Positions 1-4,608 of a stretch of 11,436 nucleotides of DNA are shown piece by piece. Source of the DNA: Bacillota bacterium (GTDB lineage: Bacteria > Bacillota > UBA4882 > JAAYXC01); assembly GCA_012516115.1 (NCBI GenBank), contig JAAYXC010000446.1, positions 1-11,436 of the forward strand. The letters run 5' to 3'. Below the pieces are notes generated by a model. It was not told the DNA's origin. It worked only from the letters and a program-made list of their open reading frames with translations, and did no database searches. Position 1 is the stretch's first letter. Each line of letters starts with the position of its first letter. Position numbers and translations under genes: made by a program.

Positions 1-14
1 CTCCTCCAAACCTA

Positions 15-23
15 TGATATAAT
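15..23 (+). promoter_or_regulatory. Extended -10 promoter for the small export-family gene
   Basis: TGATATAAT at 15-23 is a consensus extended -10 element: TG, one base, then TATAAT at 18-23. The -35 hexamer would lie at or before the window edge and cannot be assessed. Transcription would start near base 30, giving a leader of about 30 nt before the ATG at 61. It is the only plus-strand promoter I can support and it serves the only intact plus-strand gene. Confidence 0.6.
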
Positions 24-60
24 CTACTAAGACCGCCTACCGGCCGGATGGAGGTGGCCG

Positions 61-528
61 ATGGAAATACTTATCGAACGTCGCCGCGCACTCCTCGTCC
101 TCTTCGTCGCCGCCCTCCCCGTCTTGGAGCTGCGGGGGGCCATCCCCCTCGGCCTGGGGATGGGCATGGATCATTGGCATGTCTTCTTCCTGGCCGTCCT
201 CGGCAACCTCCTGCCGATCTACCCCTTCGTCTATCTCCTCCGCCCCCTCTACCGCTGGCTCCACCGCCACGGCCGGACGCGGGCGTTCGAGCGCATCTTG
301 GCCCGCACCAGGGTCAAGAGCGCCACCGTGGCCAAGTACGGCGCCGTGGGCCTGGCCCTCTTCGTCGCCGTCCCCCTCCCCGGAACCGGCGCCTGGACCG
401 GGGCCCTGGCCGCGTTCCTCTTCGGCATCCCCAAACGTTGGGCCCTCCCCGCCATCACCGTCGGGACCGTTATCGCCGGACTGATCGTGACCTTCCTCGG
501 CGAGACGGTGAAATGGCTCTTTTTTTAG
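61..528 (+). CDS. Small multidrug export family (COG2426-type) membrane protein
   Basis: This encodes a 155-residue, very hydrophobic integral membrane protein. Two signatures mark the 'putative small multi-drug export protein' family: ELRGAIP at residues 23-29, at the end of the first hydrophobic segment, and VPLPGTGAWTG at 104-114. Likely membrane segments lie near 10-30, 40-60, 95-121 and 128-154, with a basic cytoplasmic-looking stretch (RWLHRHGRTR) at 65-74. Length is normal for the family. The ATG at 61 is chosen because GGAGGT (50-55) sits 5 nt upstream and the conserved region begins soon after. The family name rests on weak functional evidence; transport substrate and direction are unknown, so 'export' should be read as a label. 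The gene is convergent with the tadA-tRNA unit, and no clear terminator follows its stop. Family assignment is confident; function is not. Confidence 0.85.
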   Translation: MEILIERRRALLVLFVAALPVLELRGAIPLGLGMGMDHWHVFFLAVLGNLLPIYPFVYLLRPLYRWLHRHGRTRAFERILARTRVKSATVAKYGAVGLALFVAVPLPGTGAWTGALAAFLFGIPKRWALPAITVGTVIAGLIVTFLGETVKWLFF

Positions 529-532
529 ATCT

Positions 533-800
533 TCCCCAGGACATAAAGGACCTTCCGCGCTCGTGCTCATCAAAGCGGTGCTCGCGTCGTAATCGATATT
601 TGAGCCGTACAAGCGGTAGACTTCGAAGCAGTGCCCGTGTTTTCGGCGGCGTTGTACCAGATGGTCAGGCGCAGGATGTGCCAGTCTAACTTGGCCAAGT
701 GGACTCGCGCCTTCCTCAGCGGATTTGGGAACGCCCCAAGCGGGGGGATAGTCGCGTACTTGCCCTTGATTACCCGGACCAGACTTCCACCGGCTAGTAA
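533..800 (-). pseudogene. Decayed coding remnant, frameshifted, family not recognised
   Basis: Two consecutive minus-strand stretches read like real protein but lie in different frames. From about 800 to 645 the frame contains RVIKGKYATIPPLGAF and, further on, KLDWHILRLTIWYN. From about 640 to 540 another frame contains CFEVYRLYGSNIDYDAS. Third codon positions are GC-rich in each stretch and lose that bias where the frame changes, near 635-645. A third frame (DEHERGRSFMSWGRS) may continue the far end. No start codon with a ribosome site belongs to it. I do not recognise the family. The stretch fills the gap between the export-family gene and the tRNA terminator. It could instead be chance open sequence in a GC-rich genome. 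Confidence 0.4.
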
Positions 801-829
801 GTATGCATTTGCCTGGGTACACAGAAACG

Positions 830-859
830 AAAAAGCCGCAGACATCGGAGCCTGCGGCC
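830..859 (-). terminator. Intrinsic terminator of the tadA-tRNA-Ser unit
   Basis: On the minus strand GCCGCAG (858-852) pairs perfectly with CTGCGGC (841-835) around a 10-nt loop, followed at once by TTTTT (834-830). It lies 11 nt past the encoded CCA of tRNA-Ser(GGA), the expected place for the end of the tRNA transcript. Confidence 0.85.
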
Positions 860-869
860 CGTAACATCC

Positions 870-959
870 TGGCGGAGAGATCGGGATTCGAACCCGAGAA
901 GGGGTTTCCCCCTTACACGCTCTCCAGGCGTGCGCCTTCAACCACTCGGCCATCTCTCC
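870..959 (-). tRNA. tRNA-Ser(GGA)
   Basis: This is a class II tRNA of 90 nt including an encoded CCA (872-870). Acceptor strands are GGAGAGA (959-953) and TCTCTCC (880-874), with discriminator G at 873, the serine identity base. The anticodon stem CACGC/GCGTG encloses the loop CTGGAGA, giving anticodon GGA, which reads UCC and UCU. The long variable arm (AGGGGG/CCCCCT) and the GGTTCGAATCC T-arm fit serine. Its 3' half is identical over 29 nt to the neighbouring tRNA-Ser(CGA), so the two probably arose by duplication. It is the last gene before the terminator at 830-859. Confidence 0.97.
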
Positions 960-970
960 GAGAGATCTGG

Positions 971-1053
971 GGGCTGGAGGCTGGAAGCTGGAGGCTAGAT
1001 AATTCGACTCCTTCTCCAGCCTCAAGCCTCTAGCGTCTAGCTTCTAATTCTGG
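971..1053 (-). repeat. Inverted heptad repeat block 1 between tRNA-Ser genes
   Basis: The 5' part on the plus strand is a run of 7-base units close to GCTGGAR (from 973 to 999). The other half (1018-1046) carries the complementary units, so the block is an imperfect palindrome. The arms 980-999 and 1022-1041 match at about 16 of 20 positions when one is reverse-complemented. Each arm carries an AATT-containing edge. It is a diverged copy of block 2; both end in TCTAATTCTGG on the plus strand. No protein-like reading was found in it. Confidence 0.7.
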
Positions 1054-1132
1054 ACTGGAAGCTGAAGGCTAGAATTGAAGCTCCGCTTCCTCGTCTTCTA
1101 GCCTCAAGCATCCAGCTTCTAGCCTCTAATTC
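1054..1132 (-). repeat. Inverted heptad repeat block 2 between tRNA-Ser genes
   Basis: Same architecture as block 1. In the minus-strand transcript the arm from 1115 to 1096 (CTGGATGCTTGAGGCTAGAA) can pair with 1074-1055 with 18 of 20 positions paired (one a G-U), around a 21-nt loop that itself contains GAAGC/GCTTC. The units follow GCTRGAN with a period of 7. It begins directly at the CCA of tRNA-Ser(CGA). Such a hairpin in a tRNA spacer may affect processing of the precursor, which is inference. Confidence 0.75.
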
Positions 1133-1223
1133 TGGCGGAGAGATCGGGATTCGAACCCGAGAGGCGCGTCATGCGCCTACCCGCTTTCGAGGCGGGCGCT
1201 TTCGACCGCTCAGCCATCTCTCC
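1133..1223 (-). tRNA. tRNA-Ser(CGA)
   Basis: This is a class II tRNA of 91 nt with encoded CCA (1135-1133). Acceptor strands are GGAGAGA (1223-1217) and TCTCTCC (1143-1137), with serine discriminator G at 1136. The anticodon stem CCCGC/GCGGG closes the loop CTCGAAA, giving anticodon CGA for codon UCG. The variable arm is AGGCGC/GCGCCT. Its 5' end lies 17 nt after the tadA stop codon with no promoter-like or terminator-like sequence between, so co-transcription with tadA is likely. Confidence 0.97.
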
Positions 1224-1240
1224 GCGATCTAGCTAAAGAT

Positions 1241-1714
1241 TTATTCCTCTCCTTCTTCCCGCCGACGGCGGAAGAACCCCCGGAGGAGTTCGGCAGCCTC
1301 CTCCGCCAGCCCCCCGCCTCTGACTTCCAAACGGTGGTTGAGGCGGGGGTCTTCCACCAGATTGAAGAGGGTTACGGCCGCGCCGGCCTTCGGGTCGTAG
1401 GCCCCGAAGACCAACCGATCCACGCGGGCGTTGACGAGGGCCCCGGCGCACATCGGGCAAGGCTCAAGGGTGACATACATCGTGGTCCCGTGTAACCGCC
1501 AGTGGCCACGCCGTCGCGCGGCCTCCCGCAGGGCCAAGACCTCGGCGTGGGCCGTGGGGTCGCCATCCGTCTCGCGGCGGTTATGGGCCCGGGCGCCGAT
1601 CTCGCCCCCGGCCACGAGGACCGCCCCCACCGGCACTTCGTCCATGGCCAGGGCTTGCTCGGCCTCGGCCAGGGCCACCCGCATGAAGTCTTCGTCCGTG
1701 ATCTGCACCGACAC
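1241..1714 (-). CDS. tadA: tRNA(adenine-34) deaminase TadA
   Basis: TadA is a zinc enzyme that converts adenosine to inosine at wobble position 34 of tRNA-Arg(ACG), letting one tRNA read CGU, CGC and CGA. The 157-residue product shows the cytidine/deoxycytidylate deaminase fold signatures: EVPVGAVLV at 26-34, HAE at 56-58 (zinc ligand H56, proton-shuttle E58) and PCPMC at 85-89 (zinc ligands C86 and C89), then the TadA-typical GAYDPKAGA. The C-terminus is the usual basic tail (FFRRRREE). The reading frame is closed by a TGA seven codons upstream of GTG 1714, so the start is GTG 1714 or GTG 1708; alignment to the family start favours either. Neither has a Shine-Dalgarno sequence at normal spacing; the good one, AGGAGGT at 1777-1771, is 56 nt away across a hairpin. 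The gene leads a unit with two tRNA-Ser genes. Confidence 0.95.
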   Translation of the reverse strand: MSVQITDEDFMRVALAEAEQALAMDEVPVGAVLVAGGEIGARAHNRRETDGDPTAHAEVLALREAARRRGHWRLHGTTMYVTLEPCPMCAGALVNARVDRLVFGAYDPKAGAAVTLFNLVEDPRLNHRLEVRGGGLAEEAAELLRGFFRRRREEGEE

Positions 1715-1726
1715 AGAGCAATACGC

Positions 1727-1769
1727 AGCTCGTCACCGGTCGCTCGTCGCTCGCGGGACGAGCGGAGCT
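1727..1769 (-). promoter_or_regulatory. Heptad-repeat hairpin in the tadA leader
   Basis: This lies between the Shine-Dalgarno sequence AGGAGGT (1777-1771) and the GTG start. On the plus strand the stretch from 1728 to 1755 reads as 7-base units near GCTCGTC. CGCTCGTC (1741-1748) pairs perfectly with GACGAGCG (1757-1764), and AGCTC (1727-1731) pairs with GAGCT (1765-1769), leaving a 9-nt bulge at 1732-1740. Folding of all 43 nt would leave about 14 nt between GGAGG and GTG 1714 instead of 57. The pairing is visible in the sequence; the effect on translation is inference. Confidence 0.6.
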
Positions 1770-1831
1770 TACCTCCTATATTTTCATCCTTTCTTGACCC
1801 GACAAAGACGGGGTGAACCTGAACCATTAAA

Positions 1832-1860
1832 ATAATAACACATTCCGCGATTTCCGGCAA
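1832..1860 (-). promoter_or_regulatory. Promoter for tadA and the two tRNA-Ser genes
   Basis: On the minus strand TTGCCG (1860-1855) and TATTAT (1837-1832) are separated by exactly 17 bp. TATTAT is preceded by TG and one base, an extended -10. Start of transcription would be near 1825, giving a leader of about 110 nt that holds the displaced ribosome site and the hairpin. Confidence 0.55.
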
Positions 1861-1906
1861 GCGGCCGTGATCCCTGACCGAGTCAAGCTTTTGTAGGATG
1901 CACGCA

Positions 1907-2110
1907 TTAACCGCGCATCCGGTCAAGCCCCCTCTCCGACCAGGCACACGGTCGCCTACTCCACCGCGAGGAATAGACATGGCGCACATGCCCTTCAGCG
2001 CTATACCCTCCCGCTTCATGCTCCTTCCATGCCGCGTTCGCTTCCCAGTTCCCCAGGATGTACCTCCGGGCCTTCTCCACCCGCGCTTTTTCTTGGTCTC
2101 TGTGCCTTCT
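1907..2110 (-). pseudogene. C-terminal remnant of ISLre2/UPF0236-family transposase
   Basis: A 67-codon open stretch contains ARRYILGNWEANAAWKE, then YSAEGHVRHVYSSR, then SRRPCAWSERGLDRM. This order (SAEGHVSHV...S.R...W...G..RM) is the conserved C-terminal region of the UPF0236/ISLre2 transposases common in clostridial genomes. Normal proteins exceed 400 residues; here an in-frame TAA lies upstream at 2113-2111 and another closes the frame right after MRG, so only a scrap remains. No terminal inverted repeats were identified. It sits in the gap between glmS and tadA with the other decayed DNA. Confidence 0.75.
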
Positions 2111-2116
2111 TTACTT

Positions 2117-2272
2117 TACAGCCGCGAGGAAGTGGAGCGCTGGCGCGACGCCCGTAACCACGTGTGGCGCACGCGTACGGGAAGGGAGGCTCCTCTAGAT
2201 CTACGGACACTCCGGGGCATGATAGATGATCAAGAAGCCTTCGCCGATGAGGTATTCGGCTTCCACGCCATA
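2117..2272 (+). pseudogene. Possible coding scrap next to the transposase remnant
   Basis: The plus-strand frame reads YSREEVERWRDARNHVW and, later, DLRTLRGMIDDQEAFADEVF. It has charged amphipathic, helix-like composition and partly GC-rich third positions. No start with a ribosome site precedes it and the frame runs into the glmS terminator. I do not recognise it. A minus-strand frame in the same place (GVEAEYLIGEGFLIIYHAP) also looks protein-like, so the strand is uncertain. Together with 1907-2110 it suggests that the glmS-tadA gap is a graveyard of inserted DNA. Confidence 0.25.
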
Positions 2273-2283
2273 ACAGGCGGCGG

Positions 2284-2314
2284 AAAAAGTAGACGGGGCT
2301 TTCACCCCGCCTAC
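2284..2314 (-). terminator. Intrinsic terminator of glmS
   Basis: The minus-strand stem GTAGGCGGGG (2314-2305) pairs with CCCCGTCTAC (2298-2289) over 10 pairs, including one G-U, around a 6-nt loop, then TTTTT (2288-2284). The glmS stop codon TAG (2313-2311) is part of the stem, so a ribosome finishing glmS would cover the 5' arm. Confidence 0.92.
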
Positions 2315-4140
2315 TCCACCGTCACGCTCTTGGCCAGATTGCGCGGCTTATCGATGTCGCAGCCCCTGGCCTTGGCCGCATAATAGGCAAAGAGTTGAAG
2401 CGGAATGACGGAGATCATCGGGGTGAGGAAGGGGTGTACCTCGGGCAGACGGATGATCCGGTCCACCGTCTTCTCCGTCTCATGGTCATCCGCGCTCACC
2501 ACGGCGATGACCGTGGCTTCCCTGGCCTTGACTTCTTTGATGTTGCTTAACATCTTCTCATAAACGGCCGGCTGCGTCGCTAAAGCCACCACCGGCACCC
2601 CTTTCACCACCAGGGCCAGGGTCCCGTGTTTGAGCTCTCCGGCCGCATAGGCCTCGGCGTGGATATAAGAGATCTCCTTGAGTTTCAAGGCCCCTTCCAG
2701 GGCCACGGCATAGTCGAGCCCACGGCCGATGAAGAAAATATCCTCCTTTTCATGGTACTCTTCGGCCAAGGCCCGGACCGTCTCCTCCAAGGCCAGGGTC
2801 GCTTCGGCCCGCCGGGGAAGGTCGAGCAAACCGGCAACCATCTCCCGCCGTTCTTCCTCGCCGATGGTCCCGCGCTCCTGGGCGAAATAGAGGCCGAGGA
2901 GGTAAAGGTTCAAGAGTTGGGTGGTGTAGGCCTTGGTGGAGGCCACGGCGATCTCCGGCCCGGCCACGGTGGGCAAGAGCAGGTCGGCCTCCCGGGCCAC
3001 CGAACTCCCGATCACGTTGGTGATGGCCAGGATCCGAGCCCCCTTCTCCCTGGCCAGGCGCAAACCGGCCAGAGTATCGATGGTCTCGCCGGACTGGGAG
3101 ATGACGACCGCCAGGGTCTCCGGACCGATCAAGGGATCGCGATAACGGAACTCCGAGGCCAGATCCACCTCCACCGGGAGGCGAAGGAGTCTCTCCAAGA
3201 CGTATTTCCCCACCAATCCGGCATGATAGGCCGTGCCACAGGCGATGATGGCGATCTTCCTGAAGGCCGCGATCTCCTTGCCGGTGAGGCCGAGTTCGGG
3301 CAGGGTAACCCGGCCGGTCTCCCTCGCCACCCGACCGACGAGGGTCTCCGTGAGGGCCCGCGGCTGTTCGTGGATCTCCTTTAACATAAAGTGTTCGTAA
3401 CCGCCCTTCTCCGCCGCGGCCACGTCCCATTTCACGTGAAAGACCGATTTTTCCACCTCACGACCGTCGACCCTTGCCACTCTGACCCGTTCGGCGGTCA
3501 CTTCGGCCATCTCGCCGTCCTCCAGGATATACACTTCTCTGGTATGCTCGAGGAGGGCCGGGATATCCGAGGCGATGAAGTTCTCCCCCCGGCCCAATCC
3601 GACGATGAGGGGGCTCGTCATCCGGGCCACCACCAACTTGCCCGGTTCCTCGGCGGCGATGGCCGCCAGGGCAAATGCCCCGCGAAGACGCGGGAAGACG
3701 CTCCGCACCGCCGCGAAGAGATCCCCCCGGTAGTTCTCCTCGATGAGATGCGGTAAGACCTCCGTATCGGTCTCGGAGAGAAAGACATGTCCACTTTGCT
3801 GCAGCTCTTCCCGGAGTTCGAGGTAGTTCTCGATGATCCCGTTATGGACCACGGAGATCCGTTGCCCACAATCGCGGTGCGGATGGGCGTTCCGGTCCGA
3901 TGGCCGGCCATGAGTCGCCCAGCGGGTATGCCCGATCCCGGTCTGGCCGGCCAGGGGTTCCTCGGCCAAAAGCTTCCGCAGGGCTTCCAGACGGCCCACC
4001 GTCTTCTTGATGGTCAACCGGCCGCGGGAATTTACCGCCAGGCCGGCCGAATCGTAACCTCTATATTCCAGCCTTTCCAGGCCGGCCAGAAGGATCGGCA
4101 CGGCCTCTTTAGGCCCCACATAACCGACGATACCGCACAA
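2311..4140 (-). CDS. glmS: Glutamine-fructose-6-phosphate aminotransferase (isomerizing)
   Basis: GlmS makes glucosamine-6-phosphate from fructose-6-phosphate and glutamine, the first committed step to UDP-GlcNAc and peptidoglycan. The 609-residue product has full family length. The N-terminal glutaminase starts with CGIVGYVG, where C2 becomes the catalytic N-terminal cysteine, followed by HTRWATHG (71-78), VVHNGIIENY and SETDTEV. Two SIS sugar-phosphate domains follow, with ACGTAYHAG and SQSGETIDTL in the first, and the C-terminus is DKPRNLAKSVTVE. An ORF could begin further upstream, but the catalytic cysteine must be residue 2, so the start is TTG 4140; GGAGGG (4154-4149) is 8 nt upstream. 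The leader holds a glmS ribozyme, so expression should fall when GlcN6P accumulates. It lies downstream of glmM on the same strand but has its own promoter. Confidence 0.98.
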   Translation of the reverse strand: MCGIVGYVGPKEAVPILLAGLERLEYRGYDSAGLAVNSRGRLTIKKTVGRLEALRKLLAEEPLAGQTGIGHTRWATHGRPSDRNAHPHRDCGQRISVVHNGIIENYLELREELQQSGHVFLSETDTEVLPHLIEENYRGDLFAAVRSVFPRLRGAFALAAIAAEEPGKLVVARMTSPLIVGLGRGENFIASDIPALLEHTREVYILEDGEMAEVTAERVRVARVDGREVEKSVFHVKWDVAAAEKGGYEHFMLKEIHEQPRALTETLVGRVARETGRVTLPELGLTGKEIAAFRKIAIIACGTAYHAGLVGKYVLERLLRLPVEVDLASEFRYRDPLIGPETLAVVISQSGETIDTLAGLRLAREKGARILAITNVIGSSVAREADLLLPTVAGPEIAVASTKAYTTQLLNLYLLGLYFAQERGTIGEEERREMVAGLLDLPRRAEATLALEETVRALAEEYHEKEDIFFIGRGLDYAVALEGALKLKEISYIHAEAYAAGELKHGTLALVVKGVPVVALATQPAVYEKMLSNIKEVKAREATVIAVVSADDHETEKTVDRIIRLPEVHPFLTPMISVIPLQLFAYYAAKARGCDIDKPRNLAKSVTVE

Positions 4141-4166
4141 CTGAAATTCCCTCCAACAAAAAGAAT

Positions 4167-4189
4167 ACCCCGGACGCCTGCCCGGGGGT
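4167..4189 (-). promoter_or_regulatory. Hairpin just upstream of the glmS ribosome site
   Basis: On the minus strand CCCCGG (4187-4182) pairs with CCGGGG (4173-4168) around GCAGGCGT, extended by ACC/GGT with a bulged C. It is followed by TATTC and then TTTTT at 4161-4157, just before TTGGAGGG. The T-run starts five bases late for a strong terminator. It may be an attenuator or a stabilising structure on the mRNA left after ribozyme cleavage. Confidence 0.4.
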
Positions 4190-4267
4190 GATGATCGGCT
4201 ACGGAAAATGGTAGACGGCCTGAATTTGATAAACGCAAAGATCGCCTCCGAATGCGCAGCCCAAAAC

Positions 4268-4284
4268 GACCGCCCCGCGCGGTC
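4268..4284 (-). promoter_or_regulatory. Small GC hairpin following the glmS ribozyme
   Basis: GACCGC (4284-4279) pairs with GCGGTC (4273-4268) around a 5-nt loop on the minus strand, then G and TTTT (4266-4263). It stands directly 3' of the ribozyme fold. It could act as a weak terminator or as part of the ribozyme periphery. The stem is short and the T-run has only four bases, so function is uncertain. Confidence 0.3.
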
Positions 4285-4288
4285 TCTT

Positions 4289-4431
4289 GCCACCCGGCCC
4301 ATTTGTCCCGGTCATCGCTGACCGTCTTTGGCTGGCCTTTCACGGTGGTGGCGCACCGGGGGTCACCCGCCGATGATCCGAGCTCCCCCCCCTCGTCAAC
4401 TCGGACCGGACGGTCCGAGCCCTGGCGCTCC
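4289..4431 (-). ncRNA. glmS: glmS self-cleaving ribozyme (GlcN6P-dependent)
   Basis: The minus strand shows the conserved elements of the glmS ribozyme in order. AGCGCC holds the cleavage site, between A 4429 and G 4428. Then comes a P1-type hairpin CTCGGACC/GGTCCGAG, the invariant TTGACGAGG (4399-4391), TCGGCGGGTGACCCCC (the core strand in B. subtilis reads TCGGCGGATGCCTCCC), a CGGTG/CACCACCG hairpin, TGAAAGGCC, a P4-type hairpin CGGTCA-GCGA-TGACCG and ACAAATGG. The RNA uses glucosamine-6-phosphate as a cofactor to cut its own 5' end, after which the downstream glmS mRNA is degraded. Its position about 150 nt upstream of the glmS start is the standard arrangement. The 3' limit is approximate. 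Confidence 0.93.
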
Positions 4432-4456
4432 TCATTTTTTAATTTTTTCTCTAGAA

Positions 4457-4569
4457 CTTCTCCCCTTTTCCCTTTCGCCTCTTCCCTTCCCCCTTTTTTG
4501 ATCTTTCCCTTTCCCCTCCTCTCTTTCGCCTTTCCCCTTTTGCCTTTTCCCTTTTTCCTCCCTCCTTTC
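4457..4569 (-). repeat. Homopurine period-7 tract in the glmS leader
   Basis: This run of 113 bp has only five purines on the plus strand (4477, 4500, 4501, 4528, 4542), so the minus-strand RNA is almost pure G and A. It divides into 7-base units, most clearly from 4504 to 4566 (TTTCCCT, TTCCCCT, TTCGCCT, TTTGCCT and variants). A second register covers 4462-4496 (CCCCTTT, TCCCTTT). It lies between the glmS promoter and the ribozyme cleavage site, so it would be in the small 5' piece that the ribozyme releases. No coding potential is seen. Confidence 0.8.
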
Positions 4570-4576
4570 GGCTACT

Positions 4577-4605
4577 ATTCTACCACCTGACCACGGCTAA
4601 GGCAA
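4577..4605 (-). promoter_or_regulatory. Promoter for glmS
   Basis: TTGCCT (4605-4600) and TAGAAT (4582-4577) on the minus strand are 17 bp apart and resemble the sigma-A consensus. The -35 element starts 3 bp past the glmM stop codon, and no terminator separates glmM from glmS, so read-through from glmM may add to glmS expression. Predicted start of transcription is near 4570, at the beginning of the purine tract. Confidence 0.55.
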
Positions 4606-4608
4606 ACC

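Noticed and set aside
37..867. Long minus-strand ORF opposite the small export gene
   Set aside because: Most of it is the complement of a well-supported membrane protein gene, with low-complexity Gly/Glu/Asp translation; only its upstream end (about 540-640) looks like a genuine remnant.
971..1132. CRISPR-like array between the tRNA genes
   Set aside because: Units are contiguous 7-mers in opposed orientations without spacers of constant length and no cas genes are present.
1372..2019. 215-codon minus-strand ORF overlapping tadA
   Set aside because: Its second half is tadA read in the wrong frame and its first half crosses the tadA promoter, leader hairpin and transposase remnant; no ribosome site at its start.
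2626..3384. Plus-strand ORF of 252 codons inside glmS
   Set aside because: Antisense shadow of glmS, Gly/Asp/Gln-rich, without promoter or ribosome site.
4141..4302. N-terminal extension of GlmS
   Set aside because: The catalytic cysteine must follow the initiator directly, and the upstream reading frame crosses the ribozyme and leader hairpins.
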